A DNA stretch of 64,000 nucleotides from Bradyrhizobium sp. 164 (GCF_023073715.1 NZ_JADPKA010000083.1:186001-250000); one strand, 5' to 3'. Positions 17,119 through 25,534 are shown, counted from the stretch's first letter. The notes: generated by a model from the sequence alone, not told the origin. Program-made: numbers and translations.

Positions 17119-18333
17119 GTGCAAAAACTCATCGCCGCGGTCGCAGCGGGCTTCACGCTTGCCGCAACATGCAGCACCGCACAGGCCCAGATTTCCGATG
17201 ACATCGTCAAGATCGGCGTGCTCACGGACATGTCGAGCCTCTATGCGGACGCGACCGGCAAGGGCTCGCTCGCCGCGGTCGAGATGGCGGTCGCTGATTA
17301 CGGCGGCAAGGTTGCGGGCAAGCCGGTTCAGGTCGTCGCCGCCGATCACCAGAACAAGCCCGACGTCGGCGTCAACATCGCCCGCAACTGGTACGACAAC
17401 GACAAGGTCGACGCGATCTTCGACGTGCCGACGTCCTCGGTGGCGCTGCCGGTCTCGGCGCTGACACGCGAGAAGAACAAGATCCACATCAATTCCGGCG
17501 GCGGCTCGTCCGACATCACCGGCACCGCCTGCTCGCCCAACACGGTGCACTGGACCTACGACACCTATGCGCTGTCGAACGTCGCCGGCAAGGCGATGGT
17601 CAAGCGCGGCGAGGACAGCTGGTTCTTCGTCACCGCCGACTACGCCTTCGGCATGGCGCTCCAGCGCGACGCCGCCAACGTGGTGAAGGAGAGCGGCGGC
17701 AAGGTGCTCGGCGAGGTCCGCCATCCGCTCAACTCGTCGGACTTCTCCTCCTTCCTGCTCCAGGCCCAGGCCTCCAAGGCCAAGGTGGTCGCGCTGGCGA
17801 ATGCCGGCGGCGACACCACCAACGCCTTGAAGCAGGCTTCCGAGTTCGGCCTGACCCAGGGCGGCCAGAAAATGATCGCGCTGTTGCAGGAGATCACCGA
17901 CACGCATTCGCTCGGCATCAAGGCGACCCAAGGCCTGATCGTCACCGACGCCTTCTACTGGGACATGAACGAGGAGACGCGCGCCTTTTCCAAGCGCTTC
18001 AACGAGAAGGTCGGCCACATGCCGACGATGATCCAGGCCGGCCTCTACTCGGCAGCCATGCACTATTTGAAGGCGATCGACGCCATCAAGTCCGACGAGG
18101 CGCCGAAGGTGATGGAGGAGATGCGCAAGACACCGATCAACGACTTCTTCGCCAAAGGTGGCAAGATCCGCATCGACGGCCGCATGGTCCACGACATGTA
18201 TCTGTTCGAGGTCAAGAAGCCCGAGGAATCCAAGGGCGAGTGGGACCTCTACAAGCTGATCGCCACCGTGCCCGGCGACGAGGCTTTCCGTCCGCTCGAC
18301 AAGGGCGGCTGCCCTCTGGTGAAGGGGCATTGA
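17119..18333 (+). CDS. ABC transporter substrate-binding protein, branched-chain amino-acid (LivJ-like) type
   Basis: Periplasmic receptor of 404 residues with a GTG start after AGGGAGAAAGAAC. The signal peptide is 1-24 (ATCSTAQAQ). The mature N-terminus DDIVKIGVLTDMSSLYADATGKGSLAAVEMAVADYGG is the peripla_BP_6 fold signature. The family includes receptors for branched-chain amino acids, urea, amides and aromatic acids. No permease or ATPase genes sit beside it, so it is an orphan receptor that must use a transporter elsewhere. A good hairpin follows at 18381. Confidence 0.92.
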   Translation: MQKLIAAVAAGFTLAATCSTAQAQISDDIVKIGVLTDMSSLYADATGKGSLAAVEMAVADYGGKVAGKPVQVVAADHQNKPDVGVNIARNWYDNDKVDAIFDVPTSSVALPVSALTREKNKIHINSGGGSSDITGTACSPNTVHWTYDTYALSNVAGKAMVKRGEDSWFFVTADYAFGMALQRDAANVVKESGGKVLGEVRHPLNSSDFSSFLLQAQASKAKVVALANAGGDTTNALKQASEFGLTQGGQKMIALLQEITDTHSLGIKATQGLIVTDAFYWDMNEETRAFSKRFNEKVGHMPTMIQAGLYSAAMHYLKAIDAIKSDEAPKVMEEMRKTPINDFFAKGGKIRIDGRMVHDMYLFEVKKPEESKGEWDLYKLIATVPGDEAFRPLDKGGCPLVKGH

Positions 18334-18380
18334 ACTGCGTCGTCATACGCAAGTTCGCCGCAATGACGAAAAGACACGAC

Positions 18381-18407
18381 AGCGCGCCCGGGAAAACCGG
18401 GCGCGCT
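18381..18407. terminator. Hairpin between convergent genes
   Basis: An 11-base perfect stem AGCGCGCCCGG / CCGGGCGCGCT encloses a GAAAA loop. The T tract after it is poor, so on the + strand it may act as a weak or factor-assisted terminator for the LivJ-like gene. Confidence 0.6.
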
Positions 18408-18430
18408 TCGTTGAGGCGTTTAGAAGTTCA

Positions 18431-18955
18431 TTACTCCGTGTACTTGAACTCCGGCATGTTCTTCAGCTCGTCCTTGCTGGCGTTGAACACGGCGTGGTCC
18501 GGATACCATTTCGACGCCGACGAGGTCGTGGTCGTCGCGGTCTTGTCGGTGCCGGTGGCTGCGCCAGTCGTCGTGGTCGCAGCCGGCCGGCCGGGCGGGT
18601 TGGTGGCTCCTGTGCCGGAGTAGGCGACGGCCTCGTTGACGAACTTCAGCTTCTCATAGGGCACCGCGACCAGATGCTCGCCCATGCCGAGGAAGCCGCC
18701 GACGCCGATCACGGCAATCTTGATGTTACCGCTCTTGTCCATCAAGAGGTCGTTGATCGAGCCGATGTTCTCGTTAGCCTCGTTATAGACCTTGACGCCC
18801 GACATTTTCGACACGCGCCACTGGTCGGACGCGCTCGTCGTCGTGGCGGCGGCCGCGGTCGGCGCCTTGTCGGTGGTGGCGGGCGGCGTTTGCGCGAACG
18901 CAGCGGTCGCGAGCAGTGCTGTGCCGGCAAGGCCGGCAACGATCGACTTCATCAT
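18431..18955 (-). CDS. PRC-barrel domain protein, exported
   Basis: A protein of 174 residues. The signal peptide is about 1-22 (AGLAGTALLATAAFAQ), followed by a Thr/Ala-rich linker. A PRC-barrel occupies about 45-110 (WRVSKMSGVKVYNEANENIGSINDLLMDKSGNIKIAVIGVGGFLGMGEHLVAVPYEKLKF), and the tail is again low-complexity Thr/Ala before KWYPDHAVFNASKDELKNMPEF. Such exported PRC-barrel proteins are typical general-stress proteins of Rhizobiales, though their biochemical role is unclear. An EcfG-like promoter lies about 38 bases upstream. Met1 and Met2 are both possible starts. Confidence 0.88.
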   Translation of the reverse strand: MMKSIVAGLAGTALLATAAFAQTPPATTDKAPTAAAATTTSASDQWRVSKMSGVKVYNEANENIGSINDLLMDKSGNIKIAVIGVGGFLGMGEHLVAVPYEKLKFVNEAVAYSGTGATNPPGRPAATTTTGAATGTDKTATTTTSSASKWYPDHAVFNASKDELKNMPEFKYTE

Positions 18956-18992
18956 GTTGTCCTCTCCTTCGACAGAAACCTTGTGCGGAGAA

Positions 18993-19017
18993 AACAGCGC
19001 TGATCACGCCCAGTTCC
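18993..19017 (-). promoter_or_regulatory. Candidate EcfG (general stress sigma factor) promoter
   Basis: On the minus strand GGAAC (19017-19013) is followed after 16 bases by TGTT (18996-18993). The EcfG consensus is GGAAC-N16/17-CGTT, so nine-base agreement is 8 of 9. It is placed about 38 bases before the PRC-barrel start, and that gene type is a frequent EcfG target. Confidence 0.5.
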
Positions 19018-19086
19018 GTGCGGGCGGCAATTTCGTCGCGCGATGCGCGAGCCGAAAAGCGCCCAGGGCATGTTCCTGCGTCACCC

Positions 19087-19378
19087 AGGAACATATTGCG
19101 GCGCACCGTTCCGACGATCATGCGCGCCGGTCGACGTGCTGCTGGTCGAATCCGTCGTGGACGACGAATCCGCAGAAGCATCCTCCGGCGGGCAAGATGC
19201 TGGAGCCGTTCGTGCGCGGCGACGACGCCTCCACCATGGACGCGCCAACGGCTTCGGGCTTGGCCCGTCAATCGCGCTCGCCCATGGCCGCGAGTTGTCA
19301 CTGCATGACCGCGAGCCGCATGGCTTGATCGTGCGGATGCAATTGCCGGTGTGGCAGGAGCCGCTGCTGGCGGCGTAG
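19087..19378 (+). pseudogene. Relic of a sensor histidine kinase ATP-binding domain
   Basis: No intact gene is present, but joining frames recovers the C-terminal end of a histidine kinase. VDVLLVESVVDDESAE resembles the strand before the G1 box. KMLEPFVRGDDASTMDAPT (another frame, about 19193-19251) is the F-box region. ANGFGLGPSIALAHGRELSLHDREPHGLIVRMQLP (about 19244-19350) is the G2 box and last strand. At least two frame changes and a missing G1 segment show decay. The original ended at the TAG at 19376-19378. Confidence 0.6.
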
Positions 19379-19379
19379 C

Positions 19380-19580
19380 TCAAGCCGCGAGCGGCGGGTG
19401 CTTGATGGCGTGCTCATCGAAGATCGCCACCGCCTCGAAGCGGTAGCCGCAGGCGTGGCAATTCCAGAGATAGGAAACGCGGCCTTCGCCCGGCTCGATC
19501 CAGTCCGGGAACGGAATCGGCGTGCCGCACTGTGCACAGGGGTTCTGCGTGGGAATGTCGTCGATGTCTCGCGGGGTCAT
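19380..19580 (-). CDS. Small zinc-ribbon protein
   Basis: A protein of 66 residues with two Cys pairs: CAQC (about 15-18) and CHAC (about 41-44) in NCHACGYRFEAVAIFDEHA. The spacing fits a zinc ribbon that binds one metal ion. I do not recognise a named family. The start at 19580 is followed by MTPRDIDDIPTQNP. It ends two bases after the histidine-kinase relic, which is on the other strand. Confidence 0.7.
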   Translation of the reverse strand: MTPRDIDDIPTQNPCAQCGTPIPFPDWIEPGEGRVSYLWNCHACGYRFEAVAIFDEHAIKHPPLAA

Positions 19581-19808
19581 GGACGTCCTCCCGAATGCTG
19601 TTTTGAAAGCGATTTTTGGGCGGAGACACGAATGGACAGACCAGCTGTCGCGTAAGGCGCTCTGCCAGCTCCAAGCTTAACGTGAGTTTGAGTCGTAAAA
19701 GCGACGGCCCAACGAAAATCGCCGAAGGCGGCGTTTCGCCACATCATCGCCGTGTTCCCACGGCCTAACCCGCATGGGTGCAGGTCCGTTCTGCCAAGGA
19801 ATATTTCG

Positions 19809-20387
19809 ATGAAAATTTTACGCGTTGCCGCGCTGCTCGCAACCGCACTGATTTTGCCGCAGGGCGCATTCGCCGGCCAAGCTGAATACGCCGAGATGGT
19901 CGCAGCCCATGCCCGCGCCAACGGCGTGCCGGAGGCGCTGGTCCACCGCGTGATCATGCGCGAGAGCCGCTATCAGCCCGGCCTGGTCGGCCGCGGCGGC
20001 ACCATCGGGCTGATGCAGATCAAGCTCGCGACCGCCCGCGGCGTCGGCTACACCGGCGATGCCGCAGGCCTGCGCGATCCCAACACCAACCTCACCTATG
20101 CGGTCAAATATCTCGCCGGCGCCTATCGCGCTGCCAACGGCGACCATGCCCGAGCCGTGCGTTATTTCGCGGGCGGCTATTACTATGCGGCAAAGCGGCA
20201 GCGGCAGGAGGCCGTGCAGGTCGCCACTATGGGCACGACCAATATGGGCGAGACCAATTTTGGCGAGACCAATTTGGGCGAGACTTGGCTCGAGCCGAAC
20301 GGCAACCCGCAGCCGATGCTCGGCGCCACGCCGCCCAGGAAGCTCGTCCAGCGCGTCCGCAACGCCCGGGCGCAAGTTCCTCACTAG
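19809..20387 (+). CDS. Lytic transglycosylase (SLT domain), exported
   Basis: Peptidoglycan-cleaving enzyme of 192 residues. The signal peptide is 1-22 (LLATALILPQGAFAG). The SLT domain (about 25-125) shows the catalytic Glu in HRVIMRESRYQPG, then GLMQIKLATARGVGYTG and NLTYAVKYLAGAY, all standard family 1 landmarks. After the domain comes a repeated NxGET segment (about 140-160), encoded by near-identical 15-base units at 20232-20292. The ATG at 19809 follows AAGGA; codons upstream are not family-like. Confidence 0.9.
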   Translation: MKILRVAALLATALILPQGAFAGQAEYAEMVAAHARANGVPEALVHRVIMRESRYQPGLVGRGGTIGLMQIKLATARGVGYTGDAAGLRDPNTNLTYAVKYLAGAYRAANGDHARAVRYFAGGYYYAAKRQRQEAVQVATMGTTNMGETNFGETNLGETWLEPNGNPQPMLGATPPRKLVQRVRNARAQVPH

Positions 20388-20391
20388 AGAT

Positions 20392-20494
20392 CGTCATTCC
20401 GGGGCGGTCCGCAGGACCGAACCCGGAATCTCGAGATTCTCAGGTGCGCAATTGCGCACCATAGTTCGATGCTTTGCATCGCCCCGGAATGACG
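20392..20494. repeat. Palindromic repeat family B (CATTCCGGGGCG type)
   Basis: CGTCATTCCGGGGCGG at the left and CGCCCCGGAATGACGG at the right are inverted repeats. Inner hairpins GGTCCGCAGGACC and GAATCTCGAGATTC lie between them. Further copies are at 21903 and 46491. Confidence 0.8.
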
Positions 20495-20546
20495 GCCGTG
20501 TGGCTTAACGCGTTGACACCGCCCGTCACTGGCATACATTAGAGCC

Positions 20547-20654
20547 GTTCCGAGGGGTGCTCCGAGGAGGAGCTGAGATACCGCTAAATGGGCAATACCG
20601 CCCAGGACCGCGGTGACCCTTTGAACCTGATCCGGGTCATGCCGGCGAAGGGAC
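20547..20654 (+). promoter_or_regulatory. TPP riboswitch (THI box)
   Basis: The conserved TPP-sensing core is present: GGGGTGC at 20554-20560, CTGAGATA at 20573-20580 and TTGAACCTGATCCGGGTCATGCCGGCGAAGGGA at 20621-20653. The closing helix P1 can pair GTTCC (20547-20551) with GGGAC (20650-20654). The Shine-Dalgarno AAGGGA (20648-20653) for the thiO start at 20659 overlaps that P1 strand, so ligand binding should hide it and block translation. It controls the whole thiOSGEC operon. Confidence 0.96.
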
Positions 20655-20658
20655 AGGG

Positions 20659-21669
20659 ATGTTGCAGACCACCAAGCGACCGGATTCACCGGTATCCATC
20701 ATCGGCGCAGGCATCGCAGGCGCCTGGCAGGCCTTGCTGTTCGCGCAGGCCGGCCATGTCGTGACGTTACACGAGCGTGGTGACGCCGCCATGACCGATG
20801 CCACCAGCCATTGGGCCGGCGGCATGCTCGCGCCCTATTGCGAGGCGGAGGTGGCCGAGCCCATCGTCAGCCGCCTCGGCCTGCGCTCGCTCGAGATCTG
20901 GCGCCGCGAATTGCCGGAAACGCCGTTCAACGGCTCGCTCGTCGTCGCCCATCCCCGCGAGCGCAACGATTTCGAGCGCTTTGCCCGCATGACGGAGGGT
21001 CACGAGCGGCTCGATGCGGCCGGTCTTGCCGCGCTGGAGCCGTCGCTGGAGGGCCGCTTCCGCGAAGCCCTGTTCTTCCCGAGCGAGGGCCACGTCGAGC
21101 CGCGCCGCGTGCTGCCGAAATTGCACGAGCGCATCCGCGCCGCCGGCGGCACCATCAAGTTCGAAAGCCGCGTCAGCGCCGCCGAGCTCGATGGCATCGT
21201 GATCGACTGCCGCGGCCTTTCCGCGCGCGACGAGCAGCCCGAGCTGCGCGGCGTCAAGGGCGAGATGATCCTGATCGAGACGGACGAGGTGCACCTTGCG
21301 CGTCCGGTGCGATTGATCCATCCGCGCTGGCCGCTCTATGTCATCCCGCGCGAGGACAATCTGTTCATGCTGGGCGCGACCTCGATCGAGGCTGAGGACA
21401 CCGGCGTCAGCGTGCGCTCGGCGCTCGAGCTGCTCGGCGCGGCCTATGCGGTGCATCCTGCCTTCGGCGAAGCCCGCATCGTCGAGTTCGGCTCGGGCCT
21501 GCGCCCCGCTTTTCCCGACAATTTGCCGCGCATCGGCATTCGGGGCGAGAAGATCGCCGTCAATGGCCTCTACCGCCACGGCTTCCTGCTCGCGCCGGCG
21601 CTCGCCGAGCTGACACTTGCCTATGTCCAGCGCGGCCAGATCGACAATGAGGTGATGCAGTGCGGGTGA
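20659..21669 (+). CDS. thiO: FAD-dependent glycine oxidase-type enzyme of thiazole synthesis
   Basis: An enzyme of 336 residues that oxidises glycine to the iminoglycine (dehydroglycine) used by ThiG. The FAD-binding Rossmann motif is IIGAGIAGAWQALLFAQAG (14-32), and SHWAGGMLAPYCEAE and the C-terminal RHGFLLAPALAEL are typical of ThiO. It is the first gene of the operon, starting five bases after the riboswitch Shine-Dalgarno. Its end overlaps thiS by ten bases. It has no signal peptide and acts in the cytoplasm. Confidence 0.94.
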   Translation: MLQTTKRPDSPVSIIGAGIAGAWQALLFAQAGHVVTLHERGDAAMTDATSHWAGGMLAPYCEAEVAEPIVSRLGLRSLEIWRRELPETPFNGSLVVAHPRERNDFERFARMTEGHERLDAAGLAALEPSLEGRFREALFFPSEGHVEPRRVLPKLHERIRAAGGTIKFESRVSAAELDGIVIDCRGLSARDEQPELRGVKGEMILIETDEVHLARPVRLIHPRWPLYVIPREDNLFMLGATSIEAEDTGVSVRSALELLGAAYAVHPAFGEARIVEFGSGLRPAFPDNLPRIGIRGEKIAVNGLYRHGFLLAPALAELTLAYVQRGQIDNEVMQCG

Positions 21670-21857
21670 TCGTCAACGGTGAGCAGCGCGAAGTGAGCTC
21701 GGCCAGCGTCGACGCGCTGCTCACCGAGCTCGACTACGAGGGCACCCATTTCGCCATCGCGCTCAATTACGACGTCGTGCCGAAAAGCCGCTGGGCGGAG
21801 ACGCAGCTGAAAGCCGGCGACGAGATCGAGATCATCACGCCGCGGCAGGGAGGGTGA
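21660..21857 (+). CDS. thiS: Sulfur carrier protein ThiS
   Basis: Ubiquitin-like sulfur carrier of 65 residues ending in the essential Gly-Gly (ITPRQGG), where the C-terminal thiocarboxylate is formed. The N-terminus VIVNGEQREV is the beta-grasp start. Translation begins at GTG 21660 inside the end of thiO, so the two are coupled. ThiG uses the sulfur it carries to build the thiazole ring. Confidence 0.94.
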   Translation: MRVIVNGEQREVSSASVDALLTELDYEGTHFAIALNYDVVPKSRWAETQLKAGDEIEIITPRQGG

Positions 21858-21902
21858 TGTGATGCAGGCGAGCTCTCTTCACGACGACGGCTCTTTTTGG
21901 CT

Positions 21903-21999
21903 CGTCATTCCGGGGCACGCGAAGCGTGAACCCGGAATCTCGCGCCGCAACTTCGAGATTCCGGATCGGACCGCGTCCCGCGGCCCGTCCGGAATGACG
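21903..21999. repeat. Palindromic repeat family B inside the thi operon
   Basis: CGTCATTCCGGGGCACG and its counterpart CCGTCCGGAATGACGG flank GAACCCGGAATC and GATTCCGGATC segments. It lies between thiS and thiG and ends 11 bases before the thiG start. Confidence 0.8.
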
Positions 22000-22010
22000 G
22001 GGAATTCATC

Positions 22011-22793
22011 ATGGTGACCTTCTACGGCAAGACCTTCGCCTCGCGCCTGCTGATCGGCAGCGCGCTCTATCCCTCGCCCGCGATCATGCAGGCCGCGATC
22101 CGCGCCTCCGGCGCGAGCATTGTCACCGTGTCGCTGCGCCGCGAATCCGCCGGCGGCAAGACCGGAGACGCGTTCTGGAAGCTGATCCGCGAGCTTGACG
22201 TCACCGTGCTGCCGAACACCGCCGGTTGCCGCAGCGTGCGCGAGGCGGTGACGACGGCAAAACTCGCCCGCGAATTGTTCGGCACGTCCTGGATCAAGCT
22301 CGAAGTGATCGCCGATAACGACACGCTGCAGCCCGACGTCGTCGGCCTGGTCGAGGCCGCCAGCATCCTGATCAAGGACGGCTTTGAGGTGTTCCCCTAT
22401 TGCACCGAGGATCTCTCGGTCGCCAACCGCCTGGTCGATGCCGGCTGCAAGGTGGTAATGCCATGGGCAGCCCCCATCGGCTCGGCCCGCGGCATCACCA
22501 ACCGCGACGCGCTGAAACTGCTGCGCGAGCGGCTGCCCGACACCACGCTGGTGGTTGACGCCGGCTTAGGGGCGCCCTCCCACGCGGCCCACGCACTGGA
22601 GCTCGGCTACGATGCCGTGCTGCTCAACACCGCGATCGCAAAGGCCGCCGACCCGGTTGCGATGGCCAACGCCTTCCGTCTCGGCGTCGAGGCCGGCCGC
22701 ACCGCTTACGAAGCCGGGCTGATGGACGCCCGCGACTTCGCCTCCCCCTCCACCCCTGTCGTTGGGACCCCGTTCTGGCATGCCGTATCCTGA
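22011..22793 (+). CDS. thiG: Thiazole synthase ThiG
   Basis: A (beta/alpha)8 barrel enzyme of 260 residues that forms the thiazole phosphate of thiamin from deoxyxylulose 5-phosphate, dehydroglycine and ThiS thiocarboxylate. The Schiff-base lysine is K96 in WIKLEVI. PNTAGCRSVREAV (68-80), VMPWAAPIGSARGI and VVDAGLGAPSHAAHALELGYDAVLLNTAIAKA are the family phosphate-binding loops. The 3' end overlaps the thiE start by 14 bases. Confidence 0.96.
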   Translation: MVTFYGKTFASRLLIGSALYPSPAIMQAAIRASGASIVTVSLRRESAGGKTGDAFWKLIRELDVTVLPNTAGCRSVREAVTTAKLARELFGTSWIKLEVIADNDTLQPDVVGLVEAASILIKDGFEVFPYCTEDLSVANRLVDAGCKVVMPWAAPIGSARGITNRDALKLLRERLPDTTLVVDAGLGAPSHAAHALELGYDAVLLNTAIAKAADPVAMANAFRLGVEAGRTAYEAGLMDARDFASPSTPVVGTPFWHAVS

Positions 22794-23388
22794 TCCTTTC
22801 TATCCCGTCGTCGACAGCCTCACATGGGTCGAGCGCCTGACGAAACTCGGCGTCGGCACCATCCAGCTGCGCGCGAAAGAGCTGAACGATGCCGACGCGC
22901 TGCAGATCGTCACCGATGCGCTGGCGATCACCAAGGACACGCAGGCCAAGCTGGTCGTGAACGACTATTGGCGCGCCGCGGTCGTCGCCGGCGCAAAATA
23001 TCTGCATCTCGGCCAGGAGGATCTGGCGGATGCCGATCTCAAGGCCATCCGCGAGGCCGGGCTGTCGCTCGGCATCTCCACCCATGACGACGACGAGCTT
23101 GCGACCGCGCTCAAAGCCAAACCCGACTACGTCGCGCTCGGCCCGATCTTCTTCACCACGCTGAAATCGATGCGCTTCGAGCCGCAGGGCATTCCAAAAA
23201 TCACCGAATGGAAAAAGCGCATCGGCGATATTCCGCTGGTCGCGATCGGCGGCATCAAGTTCGAGCACGCCGCGGAGATTTTTGCCGCAGGCGCGGATTC
23301 CATCGCCGTGGTTTCCGACGTCACGCAAAATCCCGACCCGGATGCGCGCGTGCGGCAATGGCTCGACCTGTCGAAGGAGGCTGCGTGA
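22780..23388 (+). CDS. thiE: Thiamine phosphate synthase ThiE
   Basis: An enzyme of 202 residues that joins thiazole phosphate and HMP pyrophosphate to give thiamine phosphate. GTIQLRAKELNDADALQIV, LVVNDYWRAAVVAGAKYLHLGQEDL, YVALGPIFFTT and PLVAIGGIKFEHAAEIFAAGADSIAVVSDV are the standard TIM-barrel motifs. It is the TenI/ThiE-like short form common in Rhizobiales. The ATG at 22780 overlaps thiG, so translation is coupled; six codons upstream are open but overlap more. Confidence 0.93.
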   Translation: MPYPDPFYPVVDSLTWVERLTKLGVGTIQLRAKELNDADALQIVTDALAITKDTQAKLVVNDYWRAAVVAGAKYLHLGQEDLADADLKAIREAGLSLGISTHDDDELATALKAKPDYVALGPIFFTTLKSMRFEPQGIPKITEWKKRIGDIPLVAIGGIKFEHAAEIFAAGADSIAVVSDVTQNPDPDARVRQWLDLSKEAA

Positions 23389-23410
23389 TGATCGCTCCGC
23401 TCTCACCACC

Positions 23411-23498
23411 CGTCATTGCGAGCGAAGCGAAGCAATCCAGGAACTTTCCGCGAAGGCGGTCTGGATTGCTTCGTCGCAAGGGCTCCTCGCAATGACGG
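23411..23498. repeat. Palindromic repeat family C (CATTGCGAGCGAAGCGAAGCAATCC type) inside the thi operon
   Basis: CGTCATTGCGAGCGAAGCGAAGCAATCCAG pairs with CTGGATTGCTTCGTCGCAAGGGCTCCTCGCAATGACGG. Another full copy is at 49251 and a half copy at 52595. It sits between thiE and thiC. Confidence 0.85.
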
Positions 23499-23558
23499 AG
23501 CAAGAATTCACCGCAGTCGCGCCAACGCACGCAGAACAGAATTAACCGGAGAATCCCC

Positions 23559-25457
23559 ATGAACATCCGTTCCAACCCCGACAAGACCGTCCCCGCCGTC
23601 ACCACCGGTCCCCTTCCCTCCTCGCGAAAAATCTTCGCGACGCCCGACGCCGCGCCCGACCTGCGCGTGCCCCTGCGCGAGATCATCCTCTCCGAAGGCG
23701 CCGGCGAGCCGAACCTGCCGGTCTACGACACCTCGGGTCCCTACACCGACCCGAGCGTGACCATCGACGTCAACGCCGGCCTTGCGCGCAACCGCAAGCA
23801 ATGGGTGCTGGAGCGCGGCGGCGTCGAAGAATATGACGGGCGCCAGATCAAGCCGGAGGACAATGGCAGCGTCTCCACCGACAAGGCCGCGCGCGCCTTC
23901 TCGGCCTATCACAAGCCGCTGCGCGGCCTTCCCGGCCACAAGATCACGCAGCTCGAATTCGCCCGCGCCGGCATCATCACCAAGGAGATGATCTACGTCG
24001 CCGCCCGCGAAAATCTCGGGCGCAAACAACAGCTCGAGCGCGCGGACGCCGCGCTCGCCGACGGCGAGAGCTTTGGCGCATCGGTGCCCGCCTTCATCAC
24101 GCCGGAGTTCGTGCGCGACGAGATCGCGCGCGGCCGCGCCATCATCCCCTGCAACATCAACCATTCCGAGCTCGAGCCGATGATAATCGGCCGCAACTTC
24201 CTGACCAAGATCAACGCCAATATCGGCAACTCGGCGGTGACCTCTTCGGTCGAGGAAGAGGTCGAGAAGATGGTGTGGGCGATCCGCTGGGGCGCCGACA
24301 CCGTGATGGACCTCTCGACCGGACGCAACATCCACACCACGCGCGAATGGATCTTGCGCAACTCGCCGGTGCCGATCGGCACCGTGCCGATCTACCAGGC
24401 GCTGGAGAAGTGCAATGGCGATCCGGTCAAGCTGACCTGGGAGCTCTACAAGGACACCTTGATCGAGCAGTGCGAGCAGGGCGTCGACTATTTCACCATC
24501 CACGCCGGCGTGCGCCTGCAATACATCCATCTCACCGCCAGCCGCGTCACCGGCATCGTCAGCCGCGGCGGCTCGATCATGGCGAAGTGGTGCCTGGCGC
24601 ACCACAAGGAGAGCTTCCTCTACACGCATTTCGACGAAATCTGCGACCTCATGCGCAAATATGACGTCTCGTTCTCGCTCGGCGACGGCCTGCGGCCCGG
24701 CTCGATCGCGGATGCCAATGACCGGGCGCAGTTTGCCGAGTTGGAGACGCTCGGCGAACTGACGAAAATCGCGTGGGACAAGGGCTGCCAGGTCATGATC
24801 GAAGGCCCCGGCCACGTGCCGATGCACAAGATCAAGATCAACATGGACAAGCAGCTCAAGGAGTGCGGCGAGGCGCCATTCTACACGCTTGGACCGCTGA
24901 CCACCGACATCGCGCCGGGCTACGACCACATCACTTCAGGCATCGGCGCTGCCATGATCGGCTGGTTCGGCTGCGCCATGCTGTGCTACGTCACGCCGAA
25001 GGAGCATCTCGGCCTGCCCGATCGCAACGACGTCAAGACCGGCGTCATCACCTACAAGATCGCCGCCCACGCGGCCGACCTCGCCAAGGGCCACCCCGCC
25101 GCGCAACTGCGCGACGACGCCCTCTCCCGTGCGAGGTTCGAATTCCGCTGGACCGACCAGTTCAACCTCGGCCTCGATCCGGACACCGCAAAGAGCTTCC
25201 ACGACGAGACCCTGCCCAAGGAAGCCCACAAGGTCGCCCATTTCTGCTCGATGTGCGGCCCAAAATTCTGCTCGATGAAGATCACGCAGGACGTGCGGGA
25301 TTATGCAGCGACGCTGAACGATCCGAACAGCGTGGGGATGTCGATGGCCGGCACGGTCGAAGACGGCATGGCGAAGATGAGCGAGAAGTTCAAGGAGATG
25401 GGATCGAGCGTGTATCTGGATGCGGAGAAGGTGAAGGAGAGTAATCGGGTGTTGTAA
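23559..25457 (+). CDS. thiC: Phosphomethylpyrimidine synthase ThiC
   Basis: Radical-SAM enzyme of 632 residues that converts aminoimidazole ribotide to HMP phosphate. The [4Fe-4S] cluster is bound by the C-terminal CSMCGPKFC (C563, C566, C571). Barrel motifs NSAVTSSVEEEVEKMVWAIRWGADTVMDLSTG and IEGPGHVPMHKIKINMDKQL are intact. Length is normal. GGAG lies about eight bases before the start. It is the last gene of the riboswitch-controlled operon; I see no second riboswitch in the 60 bases just upstream. Confidence 0.97.
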   Translation: MNIRSNPDKTVPAVTTGPLPSSRKIFATPDAAPDLRVPLREIILSEGAGEPNLPVYDTSGPYTDPSVTIDVNAGLARNRKQWVLERGGVEEYDGRQIKPEDNGSVSTDKAARAFSAYHKPLRGLPGHKITQLEFARAGIITKEMIYVAARENLGRKQQLERADAALADGESFGASVPAFITPEFVRDEIARGRAIIPCNINHSELEPMIIGRNFLTKINANIGNSAVTSSVEEEVEKMVWAIRWGADTVMDLSTGRNIHTTREWILRNSPVPIGTVPIYQALEKCNGDPVKLTWELYKDTLIEQCEQGVDYFTIHAGVRLQYIHLTASRVTGIVSRGGSIMAKWCLAHHKESFLYTHFDEICDLMRKYDVSFSLGDGLRPGSIADANDRAQFAELETLGELTKIAWDKGCQVMIEGPGHVPMHKIKINMDKQLKECGEAPFYTLGPLTTDIAPGYDHITSGIGAAMIGWFGCAMLCYVTPKEHLGLPDRNDVKTGVITYKIAAHAADLAKGHPAAQLRDDALSRARFEFRWTDQFNLGLDPDTAKSFHDETLPKEAHKVAHFCSMCGPKFCSMKITQDVRDYAATLNDPNSVGMSMAGTVEDGMAKMSEKFKEMGSSVYLDAEKVKESNRVL

Positions 25458-25504
25458 TTCTCCGCTCGTTATGCGCGGGCTTGCTCGAGCATCCATCAGG
25501 AGCG

Positions 25505-25534
25505 AGAAGCCGGGCGAAAGCTCGGCTTCTTTTT
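25505..25534 (+). terminator. Intrinsic terminator of the thi operon
   Basis: Stem AGAAGCCGGGC / GCTCGGCTTCT (11 pairs with one G-T) with a GAAA tetraloop, followed by TTTTT. It lies 47 bases after the thiC stop. Confidence 0.92.
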
